From Phycisphaerae bacterium (GTDB lineage: Bacteria > Planctomycetota > Phycisphaerae > SM23-33), in NCBI GenBank assembly GCA_009783465.1, contig WRDM01000013.1:1-57714 (forward strand): a stretch of 57,714 nucleotides of DNA. The letters are read 5' to 3'. Of the stretch, positions 1 through 7,936 are shown in pieces. Each line of letters begins with the position of its first letter. Positions within the stretch are counted from its first letter, which is position 1. The position numbers and the translations under genes were made by a program. Under the pieces are notes generated by a model. That model made no database searches. It worked only from the letters and a program-made list of their open reading frames with translations, and was not told the origin of the DNA.

Positions 1-157
1 CGGCCGCGGGGGGGGGGGCGGGGCCGCCGTTTTCGTGGGGGGGGGGGGGTTGCTTTGCTGTTTGCCGCTGTGGAAACGGCCAAAACGGGCACCCCACCCC
101 GCCATATCGTTTACCGCCACGGGCGTCGCACTCCTCGCTACATTTCGTCGCGATGTC
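1..157. other. G-rich window edge without a gene
   Basis: No credible gene is seen. The stretch holds two long G runs (about 11 G at 8-18 and about 13 G at 37-49) and then ordinary GC-rich sequence up to the stop of the PEP-CTERM gene. G runs of this length at a sequence end may be homopolymer or assembly errors. Overlapping open frames here read opposite to, or in other frames than, the PEP-CTERM gene and show no recognisable protein. Confidence 0.5.
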
Positions 158-1261
158 TTATTTCCGTCGCCGCAGCAGCGTCAGGCCGCCCAGCGCCAAC
201 AGGGTCATCGTCGCCGGTTCGGGGACGACGGCGAAGGCCTGGAACTCCGTGATGCCGAGGTAGCCGTAATTGCCGTCGGGCATGGGGATCGACAGGGTCA
301 GGGAGACGATATCCACAAACGTCTCGTCCAGCGTGAACCGCATGTACTGCGTGGCGTCCGAGGCCTCCCATTGGCCGTCAACGAAGTCGCCCTTAACATA
401 AAAGTCCATCGACGTCGTCTCGCCGTTGGCGAACGTGCCGATGATGGTGAACGTATCGGGCAGCGTGCGGTCCGCACCGTCGCCCGCGAAACCCAGGCCG
501 ATCGAACCGATCGTCTGGGGCGTCAGATAGGTCGCGGTCAATCCCGCCAACGTCCCCGCGTCGAGCCCCTGCGTATTGCCAGGCCCGGTGAAATAGATGG
601 CATCCCGCCCGCCGCTCTGCTTGTTATCGCTGTGAATCCGGCCGTCATAGGCAATCCTGACATCGCCGCCATTGTCCACCGGAGGCGGAATGGCGCCCTC
701 GATGAAATCCATCGCCACCAGCACGCCGTTGGCGGGATCATGAAGGTTGACGTCGGCCCCCTTGCCCAGGGAGACGACGTTGGCGGTCACCGTGTCCGTG
801 TAGACCCCGACCCATGTGTCGCCCCTGTACGCCAGACTGTCCATGTATACCACCACCATCAGGTACGAATTGTCCGCCTGAATCCCACCGGGAAAATTCA
901 TGGTGTAGTTCCCGTACACGGGACTCTCGCCCTCGCCCACCACGTCCGCAAACAAAAAGTCCTGGAAATCGAGTTGGCTGGTGTAGACACGAACCACGCC
1001 GGGAATCGCCCGGCCGCCACCCGCCGTGTGCAGTTCGACGGACAGCGAATATACCGTCACCGGCTCGGACCACATCAGCCCGAATTGCCCGGTGTACGCG
1101 AGCGAATCCCCTTCCGCGCCCTTGGGCCCGATATACGTCGTTCGTCCGCCGTTGCCATACAGGAACCCGCCCAACAGTGTCTCCGTGATCTCCGCCCGCA
1201 CCGGCGGCGCCAACAACGCGGCCACGGTCAGAACAACGACTGCACTGACGATCCGCTTCAT
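158..1261 (-). CDS. PEP-CTERM sorting domain protein, secreted
   Basis: A secreted protein of 367 residues. It starts with a signal peptide (basic MKR, a hydrophobic run to about residue 18, cleavage near VRA) and ends with a PEP-CTERM signal: VPEPATM, a short hydrophobic helix (LLALGGLTLL) and RRRK. In Gram-negative bacteria this signal is processed by an exosortase and usually accompanies exopolysaccharide export. The region between looks like a beta-rich extracellular protein; I recognise no catalytic domain. The start at 1261 is chosen because GGAG lies 6 bases upstream (ggagatcacgatg) and the signal peptide begins there; the frame is open further upstream to 1354 without such a site. No exosortase gene is visible in the window. 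Confidence 0.9.
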   Translation of the reverse strand: MKRIVSAVVVLTVAALLAPPVRAEITETLLGGFLYGNGGRTTYIGPKGAEGDSLAYTGQFGLMWSEPVTVYSLSVELHTAGGGRAIPGVVRVYTSQLDFQDFLFADVVGEGESPVYGNYTMNFPGGIQADNSYLMVVVYMDSLAYRGDTWVGVYTDTVTANVVSLGKGADVNLHDPANGVLVAMDFIEGAIPPPVDNGGDVRIAYDGRIHSDNKQSGGRDAIYFTGPGNTQGLDAGTLAGLTATYLTPQTIGSIGLGFAGDGADRTLPDTFTIIGTFANGETTSMDFYVKGDFVDGQWEASDATQYMRFTLDETFVDIVSLTLSIPMPDGNYGYLGITEFQAFAVVPEPATMTLLALGGLTLLRRRK

Positions 1262-1456
1262 CGTGATCTCCTTTGCTCCCGATTCAACAATGAAAATGCC
1301 GTGCGATAACACCACAACCACACCATCGCCCACACCGTCGCCGCACGACATCAATTATACCACGATCCCCCTTCCCGACAATCGAAAAGCCCGCGGGGGC
1401 CAGGGCGATCGCATCGGCATTCCTCTTTTTCGCACGGGGTTCATGTTCAGGCATGA

Positions 1457-1559
1457 CTGGCCGCAGGCCCTGCCATTTTGCGTTGTAAAACGGGGTGAGC
1501 GACAGAACACTCCGATTTCGCAACGACCTGCAACGCAACATGGCAGGGCCTGTGGCCAG
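1457..1559. repeat. Palindromic intergenic element, GGCCGCAGGCCCTGCC family
   Basis: Inverted repeat with arms of about 29 bp (1457-1485 and 1531-1559, two mismatches) built on CTGGCCGCAGGCCCTGCC followed by ATTTTGCGTTG, and a loop of about 45 bp. Related copies lie at 7622, 24362, 36618, 37917 and 38842. It sits 13 bp from the stop of the winged-helix gene and fills most of the gap to the PEP-CTERM gene. Confidence 0.9.
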
Positions 1560-1571
1560 GTTGGGCGATCA

Positions 1572-1913
1572 TCACGTCGCCGGTTTCGACACCGCCGTTT
1601 TGATGTGGTGCAGCAGCGTCTGCATGTCGTCCAGATACGTACGGAGCGCCGCCCGGCCAGCGGGCGTGATGCGGAATCGGGACTGGACCTGTTGGCGAAG
1701 CACATGCTTTCGCCGCCGGATGTAGCCGGCTTCTTCGAGAATCCGCAGATGGAAATGCAGCGAGCCGTCCGACAGGCGACACTGTTTGCGCAGCGTCACG
1801 AAATCCTCGCCGCCCCCCGCCAGCAGGGCGGCCAGGATTTGCAGCCGGATCCGGCTCTCCAACGCGCGATCATGGGGTGTCTCAGGCTCCACGGTGTCTC
1901 CGAAGTTGCCCAT
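1572..1913 (-). CDS. Winged-helix transcriptional regulator
   Basis: A small DNA-binding protein of about 113 residues. It reads as a winged helix-turn-helix: helices around LQILAALLAGG and VTLRKQCRLSDGSLHFHLRILEEAGYI, then a basic wing (RRRKHVLRQQ...RFRITPAGRAAL) and a C-terminal helix, as in ArsR/MarR-like regulators that stand beside small membrane proteins. The gene overlaps the 3' end of the membrane-protein gene by about 32 bp, so the two are probably translated together and may regulate the same function. An in-frame GTG at 1928 is an alternative start. The inducing signal is unknown. Confidence 0.8.
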   Translation of the reverse strand: MGNFGDTVEPETPHDRALESRIRLQILAALLAGGGEDFVTLRKQCRLSDGSLHFHLRILEEAGYIRRRKHVLRQQVQSRFRITPAGRAALRTYLDDMQTLLHHIKTAVSKPAT

Positions 1914-2511
1914 GTATGATGCCAGCACTGACCATCGCCATCAAGACGGTCGACGCGGCGACCCATGTTACAGCAAGACTATCCTCATTCAAAAAATACA
2001 TTGTCGGACACATGGTCGCAAACCCCAAGGCCGTGCCCAAGTGGTACCGGCGCGCCCGCCCCGTCATGCCAGTAAGAAAGAACAACACCGCGACCCAGAA
2101 AAAAATCATGGCCATGAGCGCCGGGCGCGCGACCCCGGTTTTCAGGCAGATCACGGTCGAACCGAAGAAGGCGAGTAAAAAAATAACGGTAATTCGTACA
2201 TCCAGCGTGAAGGCCTTGGCGGCGAGCGGATGTTCTTTCCGCCACGCGCGACTGCGCCGCCACCACCAGAACGAGCCTGCCATCGACACAAGAGCCATCG
2301 GCCCGGCGCCGAGGGCCATCAGCCAAAACCCGTCGTCCTTGGTGAAAAACAGCGACCACACACACCAGACGCCCGCCGTCACGGCGATGGCCAACATCAG
2401 TCGAACATACGCGCGGTCAAACGGCAACTCGCATCCCAGCACGTCCCGAACGGCGTCCAGGTCCTGCTGCATCTTGTCCACCCGCGTCTTGTTGACCTCG
2501 TTCTGATTCAT
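1882..2511 (-). CDS. Multi-pass membrane protein beside a winged-helix regulator
   Basis: A protein of 209 residues with a polar N-terminus (about 35 residues) followed by hydrophobic segments near residues 37-57, 62-85, 107-123, 130-148 and two more towards the C-terminus, about six membrane spans in all. No catalytic motif is seen. The start at 2511 has GGGAG 6 bases upstream; the in-frame ATG at 2529 would place that site inside the gene. It is the first gene of a two-gene unit, its 3' end overlapping the regulator. Such pairs are common, but I cannot name the substrate or function. Confidence 0.75.
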   Translation of the reverse strand: MNQNEVNKTRVDKMQQDLDAVRDVLGCELPFDRAYVRLMLAIAVTAGVWCVWSLFFTKDDGFWLMALGAGPMALVSMAGSFWWWRRSRAWRKEHPLAAKAFTLDVRITVIFLLAFFGSTVICLKTGVARPALMAMIFFWVAVLFFLTGMTGRARRYHLGTALGFATMCPTMYFLNEDSLAVTWVAASTVLMAMVSAGIIHGQLRRHRGA

Positions 2512-2603
2512 GGTTTTCTCCCGTGTCACTTTAATTACTGAAGTTACTTTAATTATTTAAGCGATGTCACGGTTCGTCAAGGAAAATTTTTCTGATTTCA
2601 GCC

Positions 2604-3078
2604 CCGAAGAATGCACGTCACGTTTGCAGGTGGAAAAAAGCCATGTGGCGGCAGGGCGTGAAAAACAACGATCGGCATCCTCGGTCTCGCATGGCCGTCG
2701 CCGGCACACAGCCCCAACGGGGCGTCTTGGGTAGCCCAGGGCGAGCGTACTCGCGAGCCCTGGGGTTCAGGCGGTTTTTCGGTTTTTTTCGTGCCTGACG
2801 CCACTGGCGGCAAGTCACACCGATGTATGAATACGGCGGCGAGCGACGCGCACAAGGCCATGTGCGCGTCGTTCGCCACTGTCTTCGTGCGTCGGTATAA
2901 TATGCCGCCAGTGGCGTCAGGCCGCGATGATGGAAAACCAAAACCACCGGTCCCCAGGGTTCGCGGCGTACCGCTCACCCTGGGCTACCCAAGACGCCCC
3001 GTTGGGGCTGTATGCCGGCACTTCCGCGCGAGGCCGGGGAGGACAATCGACGATGTTTTACTCGCAAACATGACGTGT
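2604..3078. repeat. Concentric nested inverted-repeat block 1
   Basis: A block of about 470 bp with no gene, made of shells of inverted repeats sharing one centre. Outer shell: GCACGTCACGTTTGCAGG at 2612 against CGCAAACATGACGTGT near 3063. Next: CACACAGCCCCAACGGGGC-GTCTTGGGTAGCCCAGGG from about 2706 against the complementary run ending near 3013. Next: GCCTGACGCCACTGGCGGC near 2793 against GCCGCCAGTGGCGTCAGGC near 2904. Core: a hairpin GACGCGCACA...TGTGCGCGTC at about 2845-2870. Open frames crossing this region read through the palindrome on both strands and are not convincing genes. Similar blocks occur at about 5808, 45964, 49074 and 56339. Confidence 0.9.
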
Positions 3079-3266
3079 CCCCCACGCCCCTGCGAATGCG
3101 ACGTATCTCTCGCAAAAACCGTGCGAAAAACAGAGGATTTTATCGCGTTTTTCCTGGTGCAAAATGCCGATCGCACCACGCTGAGCCGTTGCGAAACGTT
3201 TGGCCTCCCGAATAGAATACGTTCGCTGAAGACCGAAGAAATTGAGACGATCGAAAGGATGGACGC

Positions 3267-5090
3267 ATGACGGACAACGATAAACCCAGCACGAGCAACA
3301 CCAACAATACGAATAACGCGGATAACACGCCACCTGCCAACGCACCCGCCGATGGCGCAGCGCGGGAGAGTGTGGATTTTATCCGGCAGGCCGTCGCGGA
3401 GGATCTCAAGAACGGCGGGCGGTTTCATGGCCTGAAGGTTCACACGCGGTTTCCGCCCGAGCCGAACGCGTATCTGCACATCGGGCATGCCAAGGCGATG
3501 GGCGTGAGTTTCGGCGTCGCGCAGGATTTCGGCGGGCTGTTCAATCTGCGCTTCGACGACACCAACCCGGCCAAGGAGGAGCAGGAGTACGTCGACGCGA
3601 TCATCGAGGACGTCCGCTGGCTGGGTTGCGAGTTCGGCGAGCGGCTGTTCTTCGGCAGCGATTATTTCGAACGCACCTACGCCTGGGCCGTCGAGTTGAT
3701 CAAAAAGGGCAAGGCGTACGTGTGCGATCTTCGCGGCGAGGAGGTGTCCGCCTATCGCGGCACGCTCACCGCGCCGGGAAAAAACAGCCCGTTCCGCGAC
3801 CGAAGCGTCGAGGAAAATCTCGACCTCTTCGCCCGTATGCGGGCAGGCGAGTTTCTCGACGGCGCCCGCACGCTCCGCGCGAAGATCGACATGGCCAGTC
3901 CCAACATCAACCTCCGCGACCCCGTGATGTATCGCATCCTGCACACCGAACATCACCGCCAGGGCAACGCGTGGCGGATCTATCCAATGTACGACTGGGC
4001 GCACGGCCTGCAGGATTCCATCGAGGGCATCACGCACAGCCTGTGCTCGCTGGAGTACGAGAACCATCGGCCGTTGTATGATTGGTTCATCGACGCGATC
4101 AACGACGGTCGCACCGACGACGGCAGCGGGCCCTGGGGCAAGAAGATTCACCATCCGCGGCAGATCGAGTTCGCCCGGCTGAACATGACGTACACGATGA
4201 TGTCCAAGCGTCGGTTGATCGAGCTGGTGCGGTCGGGCGTGGTACGTGGCTTCGACGACCCGCGCATGCCGACGCTGGCGGGCCTGCGTCGCCGCGGTTA
4301 CACGCCGCAGGCGATTCGCGAATTCACCAAACGCATCGGCATCAACAAAAACGACAGCGTCGTGGACATCGCCCTGCTGGAACACTGCCTGCGCGAGGAC
4401 CTCAACAAACGCGCCGCCCGCCGCATGGCCGTGCTGCGGCCTTTGAAACTGGTCATCGACAATTATCCCGCCGGCCAGACCGAGCAACTCGACGCGATCA
4501 ATAACCCCGAGGACGCCGCCGCCGGCACGCGCACGGTGCCGTTCTCGCGCGAACTGTACATCGAACAGGAGGACTTCATGGAAGTGCCCGTCAAAGGCTA
4601 CTTCCGCCTCTCGCCCGGCATGGAAGTCCGCCTGCGCTACGCGTATTTCGTCACGTGTGTCAGCGTTGAAAAAGACACCGCCGGCAACGTGACGGTGGTG
4701 CATTGCACGTACGATCCCGCCACGCGAGGCGGCGACTCGCCGGATGGCCGAAAAGTCAAAGCCACCATCCACTGGGTCTCCGCCCCACACGCCGTGCCGG
4801 CAGAAGTCCGCGCGTACGAACCGCTGTTCACCAAACCCGACCCCGACGACGCCCCGGAAGGCATGGACTGGCGGGCGAATATTCGCGAAAACTCGCTGGA
4901 AGCCCTGCGGGCGTTCGTAGAACCGTCACTGGCGGGCGCGCCGGCCGGCGAAAAATTCCAGTTCGAACGGCTGGGCTACTTCTGCGTCGATCCCGACAGC
5001 CAAACCAACGCGCCGGTGTTCAACCGCACGGTAAGTCTGAAAGACAGTTGGGCGAAGGAACAAAAGAAAACGGCCCCGGTGAAGAAATAA
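3267..5090 (+). CDS. glnS: Glutaminyl-tRNA synthetase
   Basis: Charges tRNA-Gln with glutamine in the cytoplasm. The 607-residue protein carries the class I signature [15 protein letters not shown] (HIGH at residues 71-74) and a KMSKS-type loop MSKR at 312-315, followed by the beta-barrel anticodon-binding region (for example [25 protein letters not shown]). The family is typically about 550 residues. The extra length includes a polar N-terminal tail of some 30 residues rich in Asn and Thr ([13 protein letters not shown]), probably disordered. AAGGATG upstream of the ATG at 3267 supports the start. It stands alone between two repeat-rich spacers. Confidence 0.97.
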   Translation: MTDNDKPSTSNTNNTNNADNTPPANAPADGAARESVDFIRQAVAEDLKNGGRFHGLKVHTRFPPEPNAYLHIGHAKAMGVSFGVAQDFGGLFNLRFDDTNPAKEEQEYVDAIIEDVRWLGCEFGERLFFGSDYFERTYAWAVELIKKGKAYVCDLRGEEVSAYRGTLTAPGKNSPFRDRSVEENLDLFARMRAGEFLDGARTLRAKIDMASPNINLRDPVMYRILHTEHHRQGNAWRIYPMYDWAHGLQDSIEGITHSLCSLEYENHRPLYDWFIDAINDGRTDDGSGPWGKKIHHPRQIEFARLNMTYTMMSKRRLIELVRSGVVRGFDDPRMPTLAGLRRRGYTPQAIREFTKRIGINKNDSVVDIALLEHCLREDLNKRAARRMAVLRPLKLVIDNYPAGQTEQLDAINNPEDAAAGTRTVPFSRELYIEQEDFMEVPVKGYFRLSPGMEVRLRYAYFVTCVSVEKDTAGNVTVVHCTYDPATRGGDSPDGRKVKATIHWVSAPHAVPAEVRAYEPLFTKPDPDDAPEGMDWRANIRENSLEALRAFVEPSLAGAPAGEKFQFERLGYFCVDPDSQTNAPVFNRTVSLKDSWAKEQKKTAPVKK

Positions 5091-5169
5091 TTGACTTCAG
5101 AAAACATTTTCTGCAAGGATGCCCTACCTACACACTGGGGAACACCCAAACATTTTTTGAGGGCTTACT

Positions 5170-5490
5170 ATGGCAGTTACAGTAAGGAATAGTACGGATG
5201 GAGCCGTGCCATGTCCGTGTTGCGGTGGTGTATGGCTTAGACATTGGAAAAACAACCACGGAGAGAATGCGCCCGCGTGCGCGAATCTGGATGCCAATGG
5301 TCGGGATACGAAGTGCACACGCGAGGTAACATGTGGCGGACACGTACAGCGAGTCAATATCGACAATACCGTCAGTAAAACCAAACACATCGTTCCGCTT
5401 TGCACCGAATGCAATGTAGCCAACGGCGGGAATTACAGGGTTCCAAAAGATTTTTTGATTGGCACCGACAAGACCAGCAAGTGCAGCTAA
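5170..5490 (+). CDS. Small Cys-rich HNH-like zinc-binding protein
   Basis: A protein of 106 residues with a CPCCGG pair near residue 15 and a later C...CGGHV...HIVPLCTECN pattern. That pattern resembles small HNH-type zinc proteins, in which GGHV and IVPLCxxCN frame the metal site. GAGGGC about 7 bases before the ATG supports translation. No toxin, methylase or mobile-element gene is adjacent, so a nuclease role is only a possibility; it may be a structural zinc protein. The composition is less GC-rich than its neighbours, which could mean acquisition. Confidence 0.55.
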   Translation: MAVTVRNSTDGAVPCPCCGGVWLRHWKNNHGENAPACANLDANGRDTKCTREVTCGGHVQRVNIDNTVSKTKHIVPLCTECNVANGGNYRVPKDFLIGTDKTSKCS

Positions 5491-5600
5491 TAATTCTGGT
5501 CGCCGCAACGACGCGGAAAAATCAATCAACACGATGACCGCGGGTAGTCCAAAAAGAACAAGCCCCAGCGCGGCGGTTACACCGACTGGATCGTCGGCAT

Positions 5601-5803
5601 AGACGCCCCAGGGCAAACGCATGTAACGTGACGCGGGCGTCTCGCCCGCGTGTGGCGAGAGCATCTTGCCCTCGCGGATCGTTCCACGCCGTTTGCGCCG
5701 TGGAAAAATCAGGTGTTTCGTCGTCGGACGCGGGCGGGACGCCCGCGAGACACGCGGGCAAGATGCCCGCGTCACGTTACATGCGTTCGCCCTGATAGAC
5801 GCC
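5601..5803. repeat. Hairpin element with GTGACGCGGGCG arms
   Basis: Inverted repeat: GGGCAAACGCATGTAACG and TGACGCGGGCGTCTCGCC from 5611 face GATGCCCGCGTCACG and TTACATGCGTTCGCCC ending at 5792. Both outer ends carry the GGGCAAACGCATGT motif also found at other element ends. Relatives with the same GTGACGCGGGCG core lie at 25523 and 44866. No gene is supported between 5491 and 6248. Confidence 0.85.
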
Positions 5804-5807
5804 CCCT

Positions 5808-6089
5808 CGGGGTTTGCGTAGTGTAGAGAACCCTGGGTGCGGGTGTTGTTATTTTCCCATAACTGCGGCCTGACGCCACTGGCCGAGGGCGCCTCAACAT
5901 GCGAGGTCGGCATCGAACGACGCACACATTCCCCTGTGCGCGTCGTTCGAAGCCGGCTTCGCGTGACGGTGCGGCCTCGGCCAGTGGCGTCAGGCATGAT
6001 GTAAAGAACTTCGAAAACACCTGTTCCCAGGGCATGCCCGAGTACGGGCACGCCCTGGGCTACCCAAGGCGCCCCTGCCGGGGCTTGGC
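5808..6089. repeat. Concentric nested inverted-repeat block 2
   Basis: Same architecture as the block at 2604 but with a degraded outer left side. Middle shell: GCCTGACGCCACTGGCCGAG at 5868 against CTCGGCCAGTGGCGTCAGGC ending at 5995. Core: a hairpin with GCGCGTCGTTCGA near 5937. The right outer shell GCCCTGGGCTACCCAAGGCG, then CCCCTGCCGGGGCTTGG, ends near 6088; its left partner is reduced to GACGCCCCCTCGGGG and ACCCTGGG. A short GTAATCCC octamer repeat follows near 6170, just before the GH1 gene. Confidence 0.85.
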
Positions 6090-6248
6090 AAGTCCTGCCT
6101 CTTCGAAAATCCAGCCGTATCTTTTCGTTGTATGACGTTGTAGCATTAAAGGATTGCAAAAAAGAAATCCCGTAATCCCGTAATCCCCGCTAAAGAAAAA
6201 AATTCGCGAGAATTCGCGGATATCGCGGCCAAAAAAGGAGAACAACAC

Positions 6249-7601
6249 ATGGCGTTCAAAAAAGACTTCACCTGGGGTGTCGCCTCCGCGTCGTTTCAGA
6301 TTGAGGGGGCCGCTTTCGAGGACGGCAAAGGGCCTTCCGTGTGGGACATGCTTTGTCGCAAGCCGGGCGCGTCGTGGCGGGGGCAGGTGGGCGACGTCGC
6401 CTGCGATCATTACCGTCGGTATCGCGAGGACATCGCGATCATGAAGCGGCTGGGCGTGCGGGCGTCGCGGTTTTCGGTCAGTTGGCCTCGCGTGCTGCCG
6501 GCGGGCGTGGGCGCGGTCAACGACAAGGGGCTGGACTTCTACGATCGTCTCGTGGACGAATATCTCGCCGCGGGCATCGAGCCGTGGCTGACGCTGTTTC
6601 ACTGGGATTATCCGCTGGCGTTGTACCATCGCGGAGGGTGGCTCAATCGCGAGTCCGCCGACTGGTTCGGCGAGTACGCCCGCGTGCTCGCCGAGCGGCT
6701 TGGCGACCGCGTGTCGCACTGGATGACCCTCAACGAGCCGCAGTGTTTCCTCATCATCGGGCACGAGGAAGGCCGGCACGCGCCCGGCGACCAACTGCGG
6801 TTCGACGAGGTCGTGCGGGCCATCCATCACACGCTGCTCGCCCACGGCCGCGGGGTGCAGGCCCTCCGCGCCCACGCCAAGACCAAGCCCACCGTGGGCG
6901 TCGCGATGGTCGCCTCCACGCGCATGCCGCAAACCGAAACCCCTGCCGACATCGACGCCGCCCGGTCGGCCATGTTCGCGTACAATCCAAGCATCTTCCA
7001 GCACAACGCCTGGTGGTTCGACCCGATGTTCAAGGGCGAGTACCCCGCCGAGGGGTTGGCACGGTTCGGCCCCGCCGCGCCGGACATTCAGCCGGGCGAC
7101 ATGGAGACCATCGCCCAGCCGCTGGACTTCCTCGGCGTGAACATCTACAACGGGCAGTTCATCGAAGCCTCGCCCGAAGGCCCGCGATACGTCGACCTGC
7201 CGCCGGGCTATCCCAAATCCGCCTACGACAATTGGCCGATCACACCGACGTGTCTCTACTGGGGGCCTCGATTCCTCCACGAGCGGTACGGCCTGCCGAT
7301 CGTCATCACGGAAAACGGCGGCTGCGTCGTGGACACCATTTCCCTCGACGGCTGCGTGCACGACCCGCAACGGACCGACTACCTGCATCGCCACCTGCTG
7401 GAGCTCCGCCGCGCCGCCGACGACGGCGTGCCCGTGGACGGCTACTTCTACTGGAGCTTCGCCGACAACTTCGAGTGGAACCTGGGCGACTCGATCCGCA
7501 TGGGCCTGATTTTCACCGACTACCCCACCCAACGCCGAATCCCCAAAGACTCCGCGGCCTGGTACAGCGAAGTGATTCGGACGAACGGGAACAATTTGTA
7601 G
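6249..7601 (+). CDS. GH1 family beta-glucosidase
   Basis: Hydrolyses beta-linked glucosides or related disaccharides. The 450-residue TIM-barrel enzyme has the N-terminal GH1 signature FTWGVASASFQIEGA, the acid/base glutamate in TLNEP (E163) and the nucleophile in VITENGG (E355); the pattern YFYWSFADNFEWNLG near the C-terminus is the typical aglycone and substrate wall. Length matches the family. GGAG lies 8 bases before the ATG at 6249. No signal peptide is seen, so it is cytoplasmic and probably acts on imported oligosaccharides. Natural substrate (gluco-, galacto- or fucoside) cannot be fixed from sequence. Confidence 0.95.
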   Translation: MAFKKDFTWGVASASFQIEGAAFEDGKGPSVWDMLCRKPGASWRGQVGDVACDHYRRYREDIAIMKRLGVRASRFSVSWPRVLPAGVGAVNDKGLDFYDRLVDEYLAAGIEPWLTLFHWDYPLALYHRGGWLNRESADWFGEYARVLAERLGDRVSHWMTLNEPQCFLIIGHEEGRHAPGDQLRFDEVVRAIHHTLLAHGRGVQALRAHAKTKPTVGVAMVASTRMPQTETPADIDAARSAMFAYNPSIFQHNAWWFDPMFKGEYPAEGLARFGPAAPDIQPGDMETIAQPLDFLGVNIYNGQFIEASPEGPRYVDLPPGYPKSAYDNWPITPTCLYWGPRFLHERYGLPIVITENGGCVVDTISLDGCVHDPQRTDYLHRHLLELRRAADDGVPVDGYFYWSFADNFEWNLGDSIRMGLIFTDYPTQRRIPKDSAAWYSEVIRTNGNNL

Positions 7602-7621
7602 TCGCGGTTGTGGATGGCGTA

Positions 7622-7732
7622 CAATCTGGCCGCAGGCTCTGCCATTTTGCGTCGTAAAACGTTGTGAACGACAGACGCTTTCTCTGTCACAACGATCTAC
7701 AACGCAAAATGGCAGGGCCTGCGGCCAGATTG
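7622..7732. repeat. Palindromic intergenic element, GGCCGCAGGCCCTGCC family
   Basis: Inverted repeat with near-perfect arms of about 35 bp, beginning CAATCTGGCCGCAGG and ending CCTGCGGCCAGATTG, with a loop of about 40 bp. It starts about 20 bp after the stop of the GH1 gene and could serve as its terminator. Confidence 0.9.
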
Positions 7733-7794
7733 GGCTTTGCGATGATATCCATCGATCAACGTGACGTACACCCGGCAAACTGCCTTTTTCCTCA

Positions 7795-7840
7795 ATTTCT
7801 CTGTGGTTCTCCGTGCCTCTGTGGTAAAAATAACCGTGCC
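7795..7840. repeat. Dispersed 46-bp repeat, copy 1
   Basis: A 46-bp segment (core CTGTGGTTCTCCGTGCCTCT, then GTGGTAAAAATAAC) that recurs in inverted orientation at 45894-45939 with only two differences. Similar CACAGAGGCACGGAGAA strings are, from memory, widespread in environmental bacterial genomes. It lies between the palindrome at 7622 and the GH42-like gene. Confidence 0.8.
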
Positions 7841-7936
7841 CTTGCAGTACAAACACACAGCGCGCCGTGACGGGCGGCGGCGGTTTCACATCCGAATGCG
7901 GTTTCGTTGGAAAACTTCGCGGAAAACGAGGTCATC

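Noticed and set aside
2604-3078. Insertion sequence
   Set aside because: No transposase frame and no clear target duplication; the nested structure differs from simple terminal inverted repeats.
5128-6159. Minus-strand open frame of 343 codons over the spacer after glnS
   Set aside because: It reads antisense through the small HNH-like gene and then through two inverted-repeat elements; no domain or ribosome site.
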